Source of the DNA: JAKVAV01 sp047632755
GTDB lineage: Bacteria > Bacteroidota > Bacteroidia > Flavobacteriales_D > Cryomorphaceae
DNA: 64,000 bases
NCBI GenBank assembly: GCA_047632755.1
Contig: JBLIDT010000006.1
Span: forward strand, 1-64,000
Reading direction: 5' to 3'
Part shown: piece after piece, positions 8,892 through 18,329 of the stretch
How positions within the stretch are numbered: position 1 is the first letter of the stretch
How the letters are laid out: every line of letters begins with the position of its first letter
Notes under the pieces: model-generated
Database searches by the model: none
Told to the model about the DNA's origin: nothing
Seen by the model: the letters and a program-made list of their open reading frames with translations, nothing else
Translations under genes and position numbers: made by a program

Positions 8892-10922
8892 ATGAGGTTG
8901 AGATCCCAGACATATCTTTTTGTAATAGTTTCTCTAATGTCTCTCTCGTCATTAGCCCAAACTCAACCTACCTCATTGTGTGCTGATGTTGATGTAAATG
9001 GCGATGTGCTCCTTTCATGGGAAGACCTGGATGCCATACCGACCACTGGGTACGACATATACCGCGATCAAGGCACAGGGTTTACTGGTCCGCTGACGCC
9101 CGCTGTTGGTTTTCCTTTTTTATCATTTCCTGACGGCGGCGCGGATGCTGATTTGGATATCGTTCGGTACTATGTCACAGACCGCGATGCCCCGAGCGGA
9201 GCTGTTCCCGATACGATCAGCACTATTTTTTTGGAGTTGATTCCTACGGGAACTTCATCAGTGGCTCAACTCGAATGGAATTTTCCATTCGATCCAATGC
9301 CCTTGGGTGGACAATTTATTGTTGAACGAATGCAGACTGGAGAACCCTTTGAAACAATTGCCTTTTTAGCCCCATCAGCTACAACCTATCTCGACACGCT
9401 TTATTCAGTATGTGAGCTCACTGAATTTACGTATCGCTTGAGGTACAACCTAGGATCTTGTTCAATGATTTCGAACGAAGATCTTGGTGAATATGGAGAT
9501 GACGAAGGCCCTCCGGCGCCAATCGTGGAGACCATCAGCGTTGATCCCATTACTGGAGAGGTCACTATTTATTGGGAACCTTCTGCTGCGCCAGACCTTG
9601 TCGCTTACATTATTCAAGATGCAGATATTCCAAACAATCAATTTACCAGAATTGATTCAATATCAGGAGATAACTTAAGTTATTCCTTAGACCTTTCTGC
9701 TTCGAGTGTTCCTGTCACTTGGGTTGTTTTGGCTTTGGATAGTTGTGGAAATGAAAACAGCTTCGATCAACAGCACACTACAATGGAGGTCAACGTGACC
9801 TACTCAGACTGTGAAAACTTTGCCACGCTAGATTGGACACCTTACGAAGGCTGGGGGGATGAATTGAGCGGTTATGAGATTCGCGCATTTCTAGCCGATG
9901 GAACAGATACACTCATGGCAACTACGGGGCCCGACGGGTTTATTTCCAATGTAGATGTCGATCCCAATACGCAGTATCGGTTTTTCGTCAAAGCTATTTC
10001 CAATGGCACTCAGCAACCCTCCACTTCAAATGGTGTTCTCATCTTTACAGAGTATCCTCCACTCATTGATTTTCATTACCTGAGTTCTGTTTCGACGAAT
10101 TTGGACGGGCAGATAGAGGTGAAGCTTCTTCAAGACACTGCAGGAGTGGGAACGACCTACGAGCTTAATAAAAAAGAGGGTATGGGCAATTACAATTTCG
10201 TAGGCCTTTTTCCCGCGGTTCCAGGTGAGGATACCATCACCTATATCGACTCAGATGCTCGTGTCAATGAACTCATATACACCTACTATTGGACGGCCAT
10301 CGATGGTTGCGGAGAGATTATTGGCAATTCAAATGAAGGGTCTAACATCGTCTTGAACTCAAGAACAAGTAAAAGCGACTTGGTAAACAGGCTGGACTGG
10401 ACCGAGTATGAATTTTGGGATGGAGCCGTGGTGGAGTACCGAATCTTTCGTGGATTGGGGGATGAAGAACTCATGTTTTACGATGCAACCGATCCTTTCA
10501 TTGCCGATTGGTCAGAAGATGTGGAGGAATTCCTGATGAATCAAGGCAGGTTTTGCTACCGCATTCAAGCTGTCGAAAGTGCTAACCAGTATGGTCCTGG
10601 AGCGACTGCATTCTCAAATCTCTCTTGCGTTACCCAAGAACCTTTAATATGGATCCCCTCCGCGATGGTTTACGAAGGGTTCAACGATCAATTCAAACCC
10701 GTATTGGGCTTTATAGATTTTGATACCTACCGAATGGAGATCTACAATAAATGGGGCGAATTGCTTTACAAGACTTCGGATATTGAACTGGGCTGGGATG
10801 GCACTTTCGAAGGCAATGTAGTACCAGAAGATTACTACCGCTACATCATCGGTTTTAACGATGGCGGTGGGAAACCGTTTGTGGAAGAAGGTACGCTGTA
10901 TATGGTGCGTAATGCAGAGTAG
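8892..10922 (+). CDS. Secreted FN3-like protein with T9SS type B sorting (gliding motility C-terminal) domain
   Basis: The 676-residue protein has a signal peptide (MRLRSQTYLFVIVSLMSLSSLAQ). Several fibronectin-III-like modules follow, recognised by recurring ...DLVAYIIQDADI, LSGYEIRAFLADGT and TQYRFFVKAIS type strands. The last ~85 residues (IPSAMVYEGFNDQFKPV, MEIYNKWGELLYKT, GWDGTFEGNVVPEDYYRYII) match the CHU_C/gliding-motility-associated C-terminal domain used as a type B T9SS signal. It should be exported through the T9SS to the cell surface or medium, as an adhesin-like or matrix protein. No enzymatic motif is visible. It is probably monocistronic, with a -7 promoter box just before the start and a long gene-free region after it. 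Confidence 0.88.
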   Translation: MRLRSQTYLFVIVSLMSLSSLAQTQPTSLCADVDVNGDVLLSWEDLDAIPTTGYDIYRDQGTGFTGPLTPAVGFPFLSFPDGGADADLDIVRYYVTDRDAPSGAVPDTISTIFLELIPTGTSSVAQLEWNFPFDPMPLGGQFIVERMQTGEPFETIAFLAPSATTYLDTLYSVCELTEFTYRLRYNLGSCSMISNEDLGEYGDDEGPPAPIVETISVDPITGEVTIYWEPSAAPDLVAYIIQDADIPNNQFTRIDSISGDNLSYSLDLSASSVPVTWVVLALDSCGNENSFDQQHTTMEVNVTYSDCENFATLDWTPYEGWGDELSGYEIRAFLADGTDTLMATTGPDGFISNVDVDPNTQYRFFVKAISNGTQQPSTSNGVLIFTEYPPLIDFHYLSSVSTNLDGQIEVKLLQDTAGVGTTYELNKKEGMGNYNFVGLFPAVPGEDTITYIDSDARVNELIYTYYWTAIDGCGEIIGNSNEGSNIVLNSRTSKSDLVNRLDWTEYEFWDGAVVEYRIFRGLGDEELMFYDATDPFIADWSEDVEEFLMNQGRFCYRIQAVESANQYGPGATAFSNLSCVTQEPLIWIPSAMVYEGFNDQFKPVLGFIDFDTYRMEIYNKWGELLYKTSDIELGWDGTFEGNVVPEDYYRYIIGFNDGGGKPFVEEGTLYMVRNAE

Positions 10923-11119
10923 GATATAATTCACACACCCAAAAAAATAAACTGTCGAGACTGACTTTGCTTAATGTCCTGACCAATGGCTCTTTTCTTC
11001 GGCACCGAACTATGCAGAAAAAGCAGAGTTTATACTTGAGGAGGTGATTTGTATTCCGTAAGCATTGATTGCACTTTAAGTTGTAAGCCAATAAGCTCCA
11101 CAACATGGCATATCTGCTC

Positions 11120-11140
11120 CGTGGGGTTTATAACCCCACG
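11120..11140. repeat. Perfect inverted repeat, 9-base arms, 3-base loop
   Basis: CGTGGGGTT-TAT-AACCCCACG can form a strong GC-rich hairpin on either strand. On the plus strand it is followed by GACCAAAAAAG and not by a T-run. On the minus strand no T-run follows immediately either, so it is not a standard terminator. Its role is unknown; a REP-like element or a protein-binding palindrome are options. Confidence 0.6.
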
Positions 11141-11521
11141 ACCAAAAAAGTAAATTCCTATTTTTTCTCGAATGTCTCATGAAGGGAAACACTCCACCAA
11201 ACATAGCAAGTCTGAAATCCTCCCACTCCTTTTGACGCTTTCCCGTTTCATCTCAAACCACCTTTTACTTCCCTCCAACTAAGGTGCTCAAGCATGCCAA
11301 CTCCCATGCAACTAAGGTCAGACTGCACTTTGGAGGCCATTTCGGTCAATATCGGACGGACGGATTGACCACTATCGGCCAGTTCGGTCGAAATCAGACG
11401 GTACTCACACTACTCAACATTACAAGCCAAAACAACCAATAATGGCCACGTAAATAAACCCTCTGATTCGCTTTGGATAGTTCTGCTTTATAACCTCTGA
11501 GCAACTCAGGTCAATTATTCT

Positions 11522-11529
11522 TACTTTTG
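11522..11529 (+). promoter_or_regulatory. Putative guaB promoter -7 box (TACTTTTG)
   Basis: Exact TAnnTTTG match located 32 bases before the guaB ATG, a normal leader length. No clear -33 TTG is present at 17-23 bases upstream. Confidence 0.5.
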
Positions 11530-11561
11530 CCCGAATTTATTTCAAATTCAAACGTAGATTC

Positions 11562-13031
11562 ATGTCACTTAACGAATCCAAAATTTTGGGAGAAGGATTG
11601 ACTTACGATGATGTCCTCTTAGTACCGGCTTACTCTGATATTCTGCCGCGTCAAGTTGATATCCGTTCGCGATTTTCCAGAAACATCATGCTCAATACCC
11701 CTATTGTATCGGCAGCGATGGACACGGTTACGGGATTTGAACTGGCCATAGCCATGGCGCAGCAAGGAGGGATAGGAGTTATTCACAAGAACATGAGCAT
11801 CGAAGCGCAAGCCCGCGAAGTGCGCAAAGTGAAACGCTCTGAAAGTGGAATGATCCAAGATCCCATCACGATGATCAAAACCGCCAAGGTGGGTGATGCG
11901 CTGCAGATCATGTCTGAGAATAAGATTGGAGGTATACCAGTAGTAGACGCAGATAATATTTTGGTCGGAATCGTCACGAACCGTGATTTGCGCTTTCAAA
12001 AGGAAATGACCAAGCCAGTGAGCGAGATCATGACCACAGAGAATTTGATTACTGCCAAGAAAGGAATTACCCTTCAAGAAGCGGAAATTATTCTTCAGCA
12101 ATACAAAATTGAGAAACTACCAGTAGTAAGTGAAAAGAACAAACTTATTGGTCTGATCACTTACCGCGATATCATTAAACTAAAGAAACACCCAAACAGC
12201 TGTAAAGACGAGTTTGGTAGATTGAGAGTAGCAGCTGCCATCGGCGTTACCGCTGATGCTGTAGAGCGAACAGAAGCGCTTGTAAAAGCAGGAGTGGATG
12301 CTGTGGTAATAGATACGGCTCACGGTCATACCAAGGGTGTGATTGAAGTGCTAGAAAAGATCAAGGCCAATTTTGACAAGATCGATGTAGTGGTTGGAAA
12401 TGTGGCAACTGCCGAAGGTGCAATACACCTCGCTGATGCTGGTGCAGATGCAGTCAAGGTTGGGATCGGTCCTGGTTCTATATGCACTACACGTGTGGTG
12501 GCAGGTGTTGGTGTTCCGCAGCTTACCGCCGTGCTTGATGCTGCCTCAGCTTTAAGGAGTCGAGGTATTCCTATCATAGCAGATGGAGGCGTTCGTTATA
12601 CGGGCGATGTGGTTAAAGCCATGGCTGCAGGTGCAGGTTCAGTTATGATTGGCTCGATGCTTGCTGGGGTGGAAGAATCTCCTGGAGAGACCATCATTTA
12701 TGAAGGAAGAAAATTTAAGTCTTATCGAGGAATGGGTTCTATAGAAGCCATGCAGCAAGGGTCAAGTGATCGCTATTTCCAAGATTCGCTCGATGACCTC
12801 AATAAACTTGTCCCAGAGGGTATCTCAGGTCGTGTCCCTTATAAAGGAACGCTAGCTGAAGTAATGCACCAAGTTATTGGTGGTTTGCGCGCAGGTATGG
12901 GCTATTGTGGTGCGGCTAATATTGAAGCTCTGGCTAATGCTAATTTTATAAGAATCACAAACTCTGGAATAAGGGAAAGCCATCCGCATGACGTATCCAT
13001 TACGCGTGAAGCTCCCAACTACAGTTTATAA
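11562..13031 (+). CDS. guaB: Inosine-5'-monophosphate dehydrogenase
   Basis: This enzyme oxidises IMP to XMP with NAD+, the committed step of GMP synthesis, in the cytosol. The 489-residue length is standard. The barrel begins with LTYDDVLLVPAYSDILP. Two CBS domains occupy roughly residues 95-210 (IGGIPVVDADNILVGIVTNR and IEKLPVVSEKNKLIGLITYR). The catalytic loop GPGSICTTRVVAGVG carries the active-site Cys near residue 307. The flap-region motif YRGMGSIEAM is intact. The gene has its own promoter box and is followed by three PpiC-type folding-factor genes in the same direction, the first of which starts 37 bases after the guaB stop. Confidence 0.97.
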   Translation: MSLNESKILGEGLTYDDVLLVPAYSDILPRQVDIRSRFSRNIMLNTPIVSAAMDTVTGFELAIAMAQQGGIGVIHKNMSIEAQAREVRKVKRSESGMIQDPITMIKTAKVGDALQIMSENKIGGIPVVDADNILVGIVTNRDLRFQKEMTKPVSEIMTTENLITAKKGITLQEAEIILQQYKIEKLPVVSEKNKLIGLITYRDIIKLKKHPNSCKDEFGRLRVAAAIGVTADAVERTEALVKAGVDAVVIDTAHGHTKGVIEVLEKIKANFDKIDVVVGNVATAEGAIHLADAGADAVKVGIGPGSICTTRVVAGVGVPQLTAVLDAASALRSRGIPIIADGGVRYTGDVVKAMAAGAGSVMIGSMLAGVEESPGETIIYEGRKFKSYRGMGSIEAMQQGSSDRYFQDSLDDLNKLVPEGISGRVPYKGTLAEVMHQVIGGLRAGMGYCGAANIEALANANFIRITNSGIRESHPHDVSITREAPNYSL

Positions 13032-13068
13032 TGACTTTACTATAATTGCTAAAGTGAAAATCACAACC

Positions 13069-15015
13069 ATGAAAAAAGGAATTCTTTTACTACTCTCGAT
13101 CATTTCATTGCAGGTGTTTGCACAAGATAGTGCGAGTCCTGTATTGATGACCATTGACGATCGCGAAATCACCAAGTCTGATTTCGAGACCATTTACAAG
13201 AAAAACAATCGAGACAGCTCGATCACCAAAGAGGATTTGGACGAATACCTCGAACTCTTTATCAACTTTAAGTTGAAGGTGTTGGAAGCTGAAGAATTGG
13301 GAATGGACACGCTGACGCGATTCGAAAGAGAATTAAGTGGTTACCGCGATCAACTTGCCAGACCTTATTTAGTAGACAAGGCCGTAACAGATTCATTGGT
13401 CAGAGAAGCTTATGACAGGCTTGCGCAAGATGTTCGTGCGTCGCACATTCTGATAAAACTACCACCTTCTCCTTCTCCCATTGATACTTTGACAGCATAC
13501 AATAAGCTAATGGCTGTCAAAGCTAAGGTGGACGCTGAGCCGACTAAATTCGGGGAAATAGCAAAGACTCAAAGCGAAGACCCAAGTGCTAAGTCGAATA
13601 ATGGAGACTTGGGATATTTTACTTCGCTGCAAATGATTTATTCGTTTGAAACAGCGGTTTATAATTCTAAAATTGGAGATATTACTGGTCCTGTAAGAAC
13701 GAGATATGGATACCACTTGATTTTAACCACTGACAAGAGAGCAGCTCGTGGAGAAGTTAGAGTGGCTCATATCATGATCAAATCAGAAGATTCAGATCCT
13801 GAGGAGGTAAAGGCGAGCCTTAAAAAGAGAGCTGACGAAGTATACGAAAAGCTAGAAGCTGGAGAGGACTTTGGAGTTCTTGCACGAAAATTCAGTGATG
13901 ACCGCACATCTGCCGCAAAAGGTGGTGAGCTACCTGAATTTGGCGCTGGAAAGATGGTGGAGGAATTCGAAGAGGCCTCGTTTGCTTTAACAGAGCCAGA
14001 TCAAATTACCGAACCGATCAAATCGCCTTACGGCTGGCACATTATAAAATTGATAGAAAGAGTTCCCGTTAAGTCATTTGATGATTATGAGAAGGAACTT
14101 CGATCAAAGATTTCTCGAGATTCGAGATCTGACATAACAAAAGATAGTTTCATCAATAAGCGCAAGAAGGAGTACGACTATGTGGATTACCGCAAGCGTT
14201 TGAAACCTTTCTACACAGGTATTGATACGAGCTATTTCAATGCGCGATGGGAACCTTCTGCTGATTTGCAAAATCAAGATAAGGCACTTTTTGAAATGAT
14301 CCATTTATCGTTTTCGCAGGCTGATTTCACCGCCTTTTTATTGTCGCGAATGCGCGCTTCGCGCACCCAGATGGACATTGAGCTTTTGGTAAATGAAAGT
14401 TTTGAGAACTGGGTTGACTCTGAAATAATGGCCTTCGAAGACGGTATTTTAGAGGAAAAGCATCCTGAATTCAAGGCATTGATGCAAGAATACCGCGATG
14501 GGATTTTGCTTTTCGACCTAACTGATCAGAAGGTTTGGTCTAAAGCTGTTGAGGATACTGTTGGTTTAGACGCATTTTACCAAGAGAATCAAAATGACTT
14601 TATGTGGGAAGAAAGAGCAGGGTACGACGTGTATACTGTAGAGGATGAAGCGACTGCATCGAAGGTTAGGAAAATGCTTAAAAAGGGCAAGAACCAGGAC
14701 GAAATACGCGGTGCCCTGAATGAGGATAGCGCCTTAAAGGTTAGAGTTGGCAGTGGTTTGAAAGAACAGAAGAAAGAACCGATTCTCGAAAAGGTAGTTT
14801 GGGAAGTAGGGGTTTCTGATCCGATTGATGATGAGGGTCAACTCAAAGTAATCCACATTAAAGAGATACGTCAACCTGAACCAAAAGCATTCGATGACGC
14901 AAGGGGATTAATTACCGCGGCTTACCAGAACTACTTGGAAAAGGAGTGGATAGAGTCTTTGCGAGCTAAGCACGAAGTGAGTGTTGAAAAGGAAGTTCTG
15001 TACACCATTAAATAA
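13069..15015 (+). CDS. Periplasmic peptidylprolyl isomerase with two PpiC domains
   Basis: The 648-residue product starts with a signal peptide (MKKGILLLLSIISLQVFAQ) and has two parvulin (PpiC) domains in tandem. The first opens VRASHILIKLPPSP and ends TRYGYHLI. The second opens VRVAHIMIKSEDSD and ends SPYGWHIIKLIE. The flanking helical segments resemble the SurA/PpiD chaperone arms. It should assist folding of outer-membrane and secreted proteins in the periplasm. I chose the ATG at 13069 because it alone gives a signal peptide at the N-terminus; a longer frame from 12988 would overlap guaB and bury it. The next gene starts close to its stop. Confidence 0.88.
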   Translation: MKKGILLLLSIISLQVFAQDSASPVLMTIDDREITKSDFETIYKKNNRDSSITKEDLDEYLELFINFKLKVLEAEELGMDTLTRFERELSGYRDQLARPYLVDKAVTDSLVREAYDRLAQDVRASHILIKLPPSPSPIDTLTAYNKLMAVKAKVDAEPTKFGEIAKTQSEDPSAKSNNGDLGYFTSLQMIYSFETAVYNSKIGDITGPVRTRYGYHLILTTDKRAARGEVRVAHIMIKSEDSDPEEVKASLKKRADEVYEKLEAGEDFGVLARKFSDDRTSAAKGGELPEFGAGKMVEEFEEASFALTEPDQITEPIKSPYGWHIIKLIERVPVKSFDDYEKELRSKISRDSRSDITKDSFINKRKKEYDYVDYRKRLKPFYTGIDTSYFNARWEPSADLQNQDKALFEMIHLSFSQADFTAFLLSRMRASRTQMDIELLVNESFENWVDSEIMAFEDGILEEKHPEFKALMQEYRDGILLFDLTDQKVWSKAVEDTVGLDAFYQENQNDFMWEERAGYDVYTVEDEATASKVRKMLKKGKNQDEIRGALNEDSALKVRVGSGLKEQKKEPILEKVVWEVGVSDPIDDEGQLKVIHIKEIRQPEPKAFDDARGLITAAYQNYLEKEWIESLRAKHEVSVEKEVLYTIK

Positions 15016-15028
15016 TTCATCTTCTAGC

Positions 15029-15904
15029 TTGGACATAAGAAGCTCAATTTTACTGAATAGCAAGATCCTCATTGGGAGCTTGCTATTTTTTGTTTTATCT
15101 GGTTGTGTTCAAGATGAGGATGTAGTTAATCCTGTGATGGCTAAGGTTTTTGAATATTCATTAAGAAAGACTGAGTTTGAATCATTATTGCCTAAAAACT
15201 ACCTAAAAGCGGATTCGACTGCCATAGCTGATGAAGTAATCAACAAGTGGATCAAGGAAAAAGCTGTTTTGTCGCTCGCTGAGAAAAATCTTTCAGAAGA
15301 GAATAAGGACTTCTCAGCGAAATTGAATGACTACCACAATTCACTTGTCATTTACGCATACGAAAGTGAACTGGTCAATCAGAAACTGGATACTTTAGTT
15401 TCGGACAAAGAGACTGAAGCATTTTTTAACGAAAATATGGAGAGCTTCAAACTCAAAAGCTCCATCTTGAGGCCTTGGTTCATGTCTGTAAGTGCAGATG
15501 CGCCAAATAAGGAGAAACTTGTGCAATGGTTCAATGGCGACCCAGAGGAAGACACCGAAGATCTGGATGAGTATTGTAAGAAATATGCGGAAGCCTATTT
15601 TCTCAATCAAGAAGATTGGATTTACAAAGATGACCTCTTGAAACAAATTCCGCTAGATGTAGAAGATTGGAGCAATTTTTTGAGAACCAATACGTATCAC
15701 GAGTTTGAAAAAGAGGGGCAGTTGTATCTGCTCAGAATTTTCGATTACAAATTAAGAGGCAGTGATGCTCCGCTTGAACTCGAAAAACAAAAAGTACAAA
15801 ATTTGATTATCAATCAGCGAAAAGCAGATTTGGTAAAAAAAATGCGCGAAGATGCAGTTAAAGAGGCATACGCAAAGAACAAAATCGAATGGATAAAGGA
15901 CTAA
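15029..15904 (+). CDS. Predicted lipoprotein of the SurA/PpiC chaperone cluster
   Basis: A 291-residue predicted lipoprotein with the signal segment ILIGSLLFFVLSGC, in which LSGC is the lipobox. The body is helical and acidic, with KTEFESLLPKNY and LEKQKVQNLIINQRKADLV segments that look like the N- and C-terminal arms of SurA-like proteins. I see no convincing PpiC active-site domain between them. It may be a catalysis-free chaperone. The start is uncertain. A TTG at 15029 gives a compact lipoprotein signal, while a GTG at 14981 would overlap the upstream gene by 35 bases and push the lipobox far inside. It overlaps the next SurA-like gene by 16 bases, so the three proteins are probably made together. 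Confidence 0.72.
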   Translation: MDIRSSILLNSKILIGSLLFFVLSGCVQDEDVVNPVMAKVFEYSLRKTEFESLLPKNYLKADSTAIADEVINKWIKEKAVLSLAEKNLSEENKDFSAKLNDYHNSLVIYAYESELVNQKLDTLVSDKETEAFFNENMESFKLKSSILRPWFMSVSADAPNKEKLVQWFNGDPEEDTEDLDEYCKKYAEAYFLNQEDWIYKDDLLKQIPLDVEDWSNFLRTNTYHEFEKEGQLYLLRIFDYKLRGSDAPLELEKQKVQNLIINQRKADLVKKMREDAVKEAYAKNKIEWIKD

Positions 15905-17256
15905 AGTTGAGATTTTCACTTTCTGCATTGATGCTCTTATTTATCGTTAGTAGCGTTAGGGCTCAGGTGATTGACGAAATAGTGGCAGTAATAGGAAATG
16001 AGATCGTTCTCTACAGCGATATACAAATCCAGAAAAGTCAAATTAAGGCTCAAGGATTTAAGGGTAGCTTGAGTGATTGCCAGGTCTTGGAAGAAATTCT
16101 TTTTGAGAAGCTAATGCTGAATCAAGCCAAAGTGGATTCTTTGGAAGTAACCGATGATATGGTTCAAGGCCAATTAAACAGAAGGATGGATGTTTTCATT
16201 CGGCAAATAGGTTCCGTAGAAGCTCTCGAAGATTACTACGGAAAATCCATGTCTGAAATCCGAGAAGATTTTTTCGATGTTTTGAAGGATCAGCTTATGG
16301 TGCAGCGAATGGAATCTGAGATTAGCGCAGATATTAATGTTACCCCTTCGGATGTGCAGGAATTCTTCAACGAAATCCCGAAAGACAGTTTGCCCTATGT
16401 AAATGCCTCGGTAGAAATGGCTCAAATTGTAAAGTATCCCGATGTTTCTACAAGAGAAAAGGAAAGAGTTCGGTCGCGCTTGATGGAATTTAAGGAGCAA
16501 GTAGAAACAGGTCAAGAAGAATTTGAAACCCTAGCCGCACTCTACAGTGATGATCCAGGGTCAGCGGCGAAAGGGGGTAGTCTAGGTATGCAAGCTCGTG
16601 GCACCTGGGTGCCCGAATTCGATGCAATCGCTTTTAATTTGGAAGAAGGTCAAATTTCCACACCATTTAAAACAGATTATGGTTTTCACATCATGCAATT
16701 GTTGGAAAGGAGAGGGGAGATGTACGATGCCAACCACATATTGCTCATACCAGAGGTTTCTTCAGATGGACTAAACAGAGCCAGAACTGATTTGGATTCA
16801 ATTAGGACTTTGGTAGTAAGAGATTCCGTTTCGTTTGCTTTGGCAGCTAACAAATACTCAGATGATGAGTTGACAAAGAATCAAAATGGGTCTTTGGTAA
16901 ACCAGGCTACTGGCAGCACAATTTTTGAAATGGATGATTTAGATCCCACTCTCTTTCCTGTTATCGACACCATGAAAGTAGGCACAGTGAGTAGACCATT
17001 TTATTTTCAAACGCGTTCCAATGAAAAGGGCTATCGTATTGTGAAACTCATGAACCGAACAGAGCCTCATCGAGCCAATTTGACTGATGATTATCAAAGT
17101 TTGCAAAATATGGCTACTGAGCGTCTACGGGCTCAAGCGATGGACAAATGGGTGAGGGAGAGAATAGGTGAGGCTTTCGTCAAAATCGATGAAAAATACC
17201 GAGATTGCGCATTCGGTTATCCTTGGATCGAAGAGGACGAGTTAATTAAGAACTAA
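15889..17256 (+). CDS. SurA-like periplasmic chaperone/peptidylprolyl isomerase
   Basis: The 455-residue protein resembles SurA. After a signal peptide (LKLRFSLSALMLLFIVSSVRAQ) comes the SurA N-terminal domain start VIDEIVAVIGNEIVLYSDI. Then come a helical region and a PpiC domain (VEMAQIVKYPDVST to TDYGFHIMQLLERRG). A second parvulin-like segment begins YDANHILLIPEVS. SurA escorts unfolded outer-membrane proteins to the BAM complex. Its stop lies 14 bases before the MoxR gene. Together with the two upstream genes it makes a three-protein folding cluster. The gene symbol surA is plausible, but I leave it blank because the homology is to the family only. Confidence 0.88.
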   Translation: MDKGLKLRFSLSALMLLFIVSSVRAQVIDEIVAVIGNEIVLYSDIQIQKSQIKAQGFKGSLSDCQVLEEILFEKLMLNQAKVDSLEVTDDMVQGQLNRRMDVFIRQIGSVEALEDYYGKSMSEIREDFFDVLKDQLMVQRMESEISADINVTPSDVQEFFNEIPKDSLPYVNASVEMAQIVKYPDVSTREKERVRSRLMEFKEQVETGQEEFETLAALYSDDPGSAAKGGSLGMQARGTWVPEFDAIAFNLEEGQISTPFKTDYGFHIMQLLERRGEMYDANHILLIPEVSSDGLNRARTDLDSIRTLVVRDSVSFALAANKYSDDELTKNQNGSLVNQATGSTIFEMDDLDPTLFPVIDTMKVGTVSRPFYFQTRSNEKGYRIVKLMNRTEPHRANLTDDYQSLQNMATERLRAQAMDKWVRERIGEAFVKIDEKYRDCAFGYPWIEEDELIKN

Positions 17257-17270
17257 GAAGGTTACAATAA

Positions 17271-18224
17271 ATGAAAGACGTAGAAGCGGTGAAGCAGCTC
17301 ACGGATAAATACGCCTTGTTGAGGCGAGAAATTGCCAAAGTTATTGTAGGGCAAGATGATGTGATCAAAGAAGTTCTCATCACTGTATTCAGTGGTGGCC
17401 ACTGTCTTTTGGTAGGTGTCCCTGGCTTGGCAAAAACACTTCTAGTGAATACCATCGCCAACACTTTGGGATTGACATTTAACAGGGTTCAGTTCACTCC
17501 TGATTTAATGCCTGGTGACATTATTGGTTCCGAAATTCTCGATGAAAACCGAAAGTTTAAATTTGTAAAGGGACCCTTGTTTTCTAATATCATTTTGGCG
17601 GATGAGATTAATAGAACTCCCCCTAAAACGCAGGCAGCTCTTTTGGAAGCTATGCAGGAAAGAATGGTCACAACAGCAGGTCATTCATATCCATTGCCTA
17701 AACCGTTTTTTGTGCTTGCCACGCAAAACCCGATTGAGCAAGAAGGAACCTATCCTTTACCAGAAGCTCAATTGGATAGGTTTATGTTTAATATTTTCGT
17801 TGATTACCCTAGTATCCAAGAAGAGATTGATGTAGTGAAATCGACTACGTCAGGAATTATAGCAAAAGCAGAACAAGTTATTTCTGCAGAGGAAATTGAG
17901 TTTTTTCAACAGTTGATTCGCAAGATTCCTGTAGCTGATAATGTGGTGGAGTATGCAGTGAATTTGTCCGCTAAATCTCGACCAGGAACCAAGTTCGCAT
18001 CAGAAAGCACCAATAGTTATTTAAGCTGGGGTGCTGGTCCTAGAGCTTCTCAGTATTTAATTGTAGGCGCTAAATGTCATGCGGCCCTCCAAGGGAAGTA
18101 TTCTCCCGATATTGAAGATGTTCAAGCAGTTGCCTTACCGATTCTCAGACACCGTTTGGTTAGAAACTACAAGGCTGAGGCGGAGGGTGTCACGATGGAG
18201 GACATCGTCACTGGGATGTTATAG
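17271..18224 (+). CDS. MoxR family AAA+ ATPase
   Basis: The 317-residue AAA+ protein has Walker A as GVPGLAKTLLVN (about residues 48-58), Walker B as ILADEINRTPPKTQ, and the MoxR signature ATQNPIEQEGTYPLPEAQLDRF around the sensor region. MoxR ATPases act as chaperones that insert cofactors or assemble complexes, often beside DUF58 and VWA-domain proteins. Here no such partner follows. Instead the gene closes the SurA/PpiC cluster, 14 bases downstream of it, so a link to envelope protein maturation is an inference from position only. Confidence 0.92.
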   Translation: MKDVEAVKQLTDKYALLRREIAKVIVGQDDVIKEVLITVFSGGHCLLVGVPGLAKTLLVNTIANTLGLTFNRVQFTPDLMPGDIIGSEILDENRKFKFVKGPLFSNIILADEINRTPPKTQAALLEAMQERMVTTAGHSYPLPKPFFVLATQNPIEQEGTYPLPEAQLDRFMFNIFVDYPSIQEEIDVVKSTTSGIIAKAEQVISAEEIEFFQQLIRKIPVADNVVEYAVNLSAKSRPGTKFASESTNSYLSWGAGPRASQYLIVGAKCHAALQGKYSPDIEDVQAVALPILRHRLVRNYKAEAEGVTMEDIVTGML

Positions 18225-18288
18225 TACTTTCCAGGATTAAATGAATGTTATTAATCTTGATTGTTCTCCTAGCTTCTTGGAATTTTAT

Positions 18289-18296
18289 TATCTTTG
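18289..18296 (+). promoter_or_regulatory. Putative gapA promoter -7 box (TATCTTTG)
   Basis: Exact TAnnTTTG match 33 bases before the gapA ATG. A TTG lies at 18261-18263, 25 bases upstream, slightly beyond the usual spacing. Confidence 0.55.
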
Positions 18297-18329
18297 TGTT
18301 GTTATGACACTTTGAAGAGTCCTAAAATT

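Larger units (their letters stand above)
10923..11561. other. Gene-free region with palindrome and short repeats before guaB
   Basis: These 639 bases hold no reading frame I can support. A 21-base inverted repeat lies at 11120-11140 (9-base arms). A 10-base direct repeat, CAACTAAGGT, occurs at 11276-11285 and 11309-11318. A diverged 20-base repeat pair, TTCGGTCaatATCgGACGG-like, lies at 11341-11360 and 11383-11402. The guaB promoter box is at 11522-11529. The base composition looks C-rich on the plus strand between about 11200 and 11330, unlike the flanking genes. I recognise no RNA family here. Confidence 0.5.

Noticed and set aside
11120..11140. Palindrome as an insertion-sequence end or terminator
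   Set aside because: No transposase, no matching second end and no T-run on either side.
11276..11402. Short direct repeats as a possible CRISPR array
   Set aside because: Only two copies of each repeat, of unequal sequence and spacing, with no cas genes anywhere in the window.
12988..13068. ATG at 12988 as start of the double-PpiC protein
   Set aside because: It lies inside guaB and would place the signal peptide 27 residues from the N-terminus.
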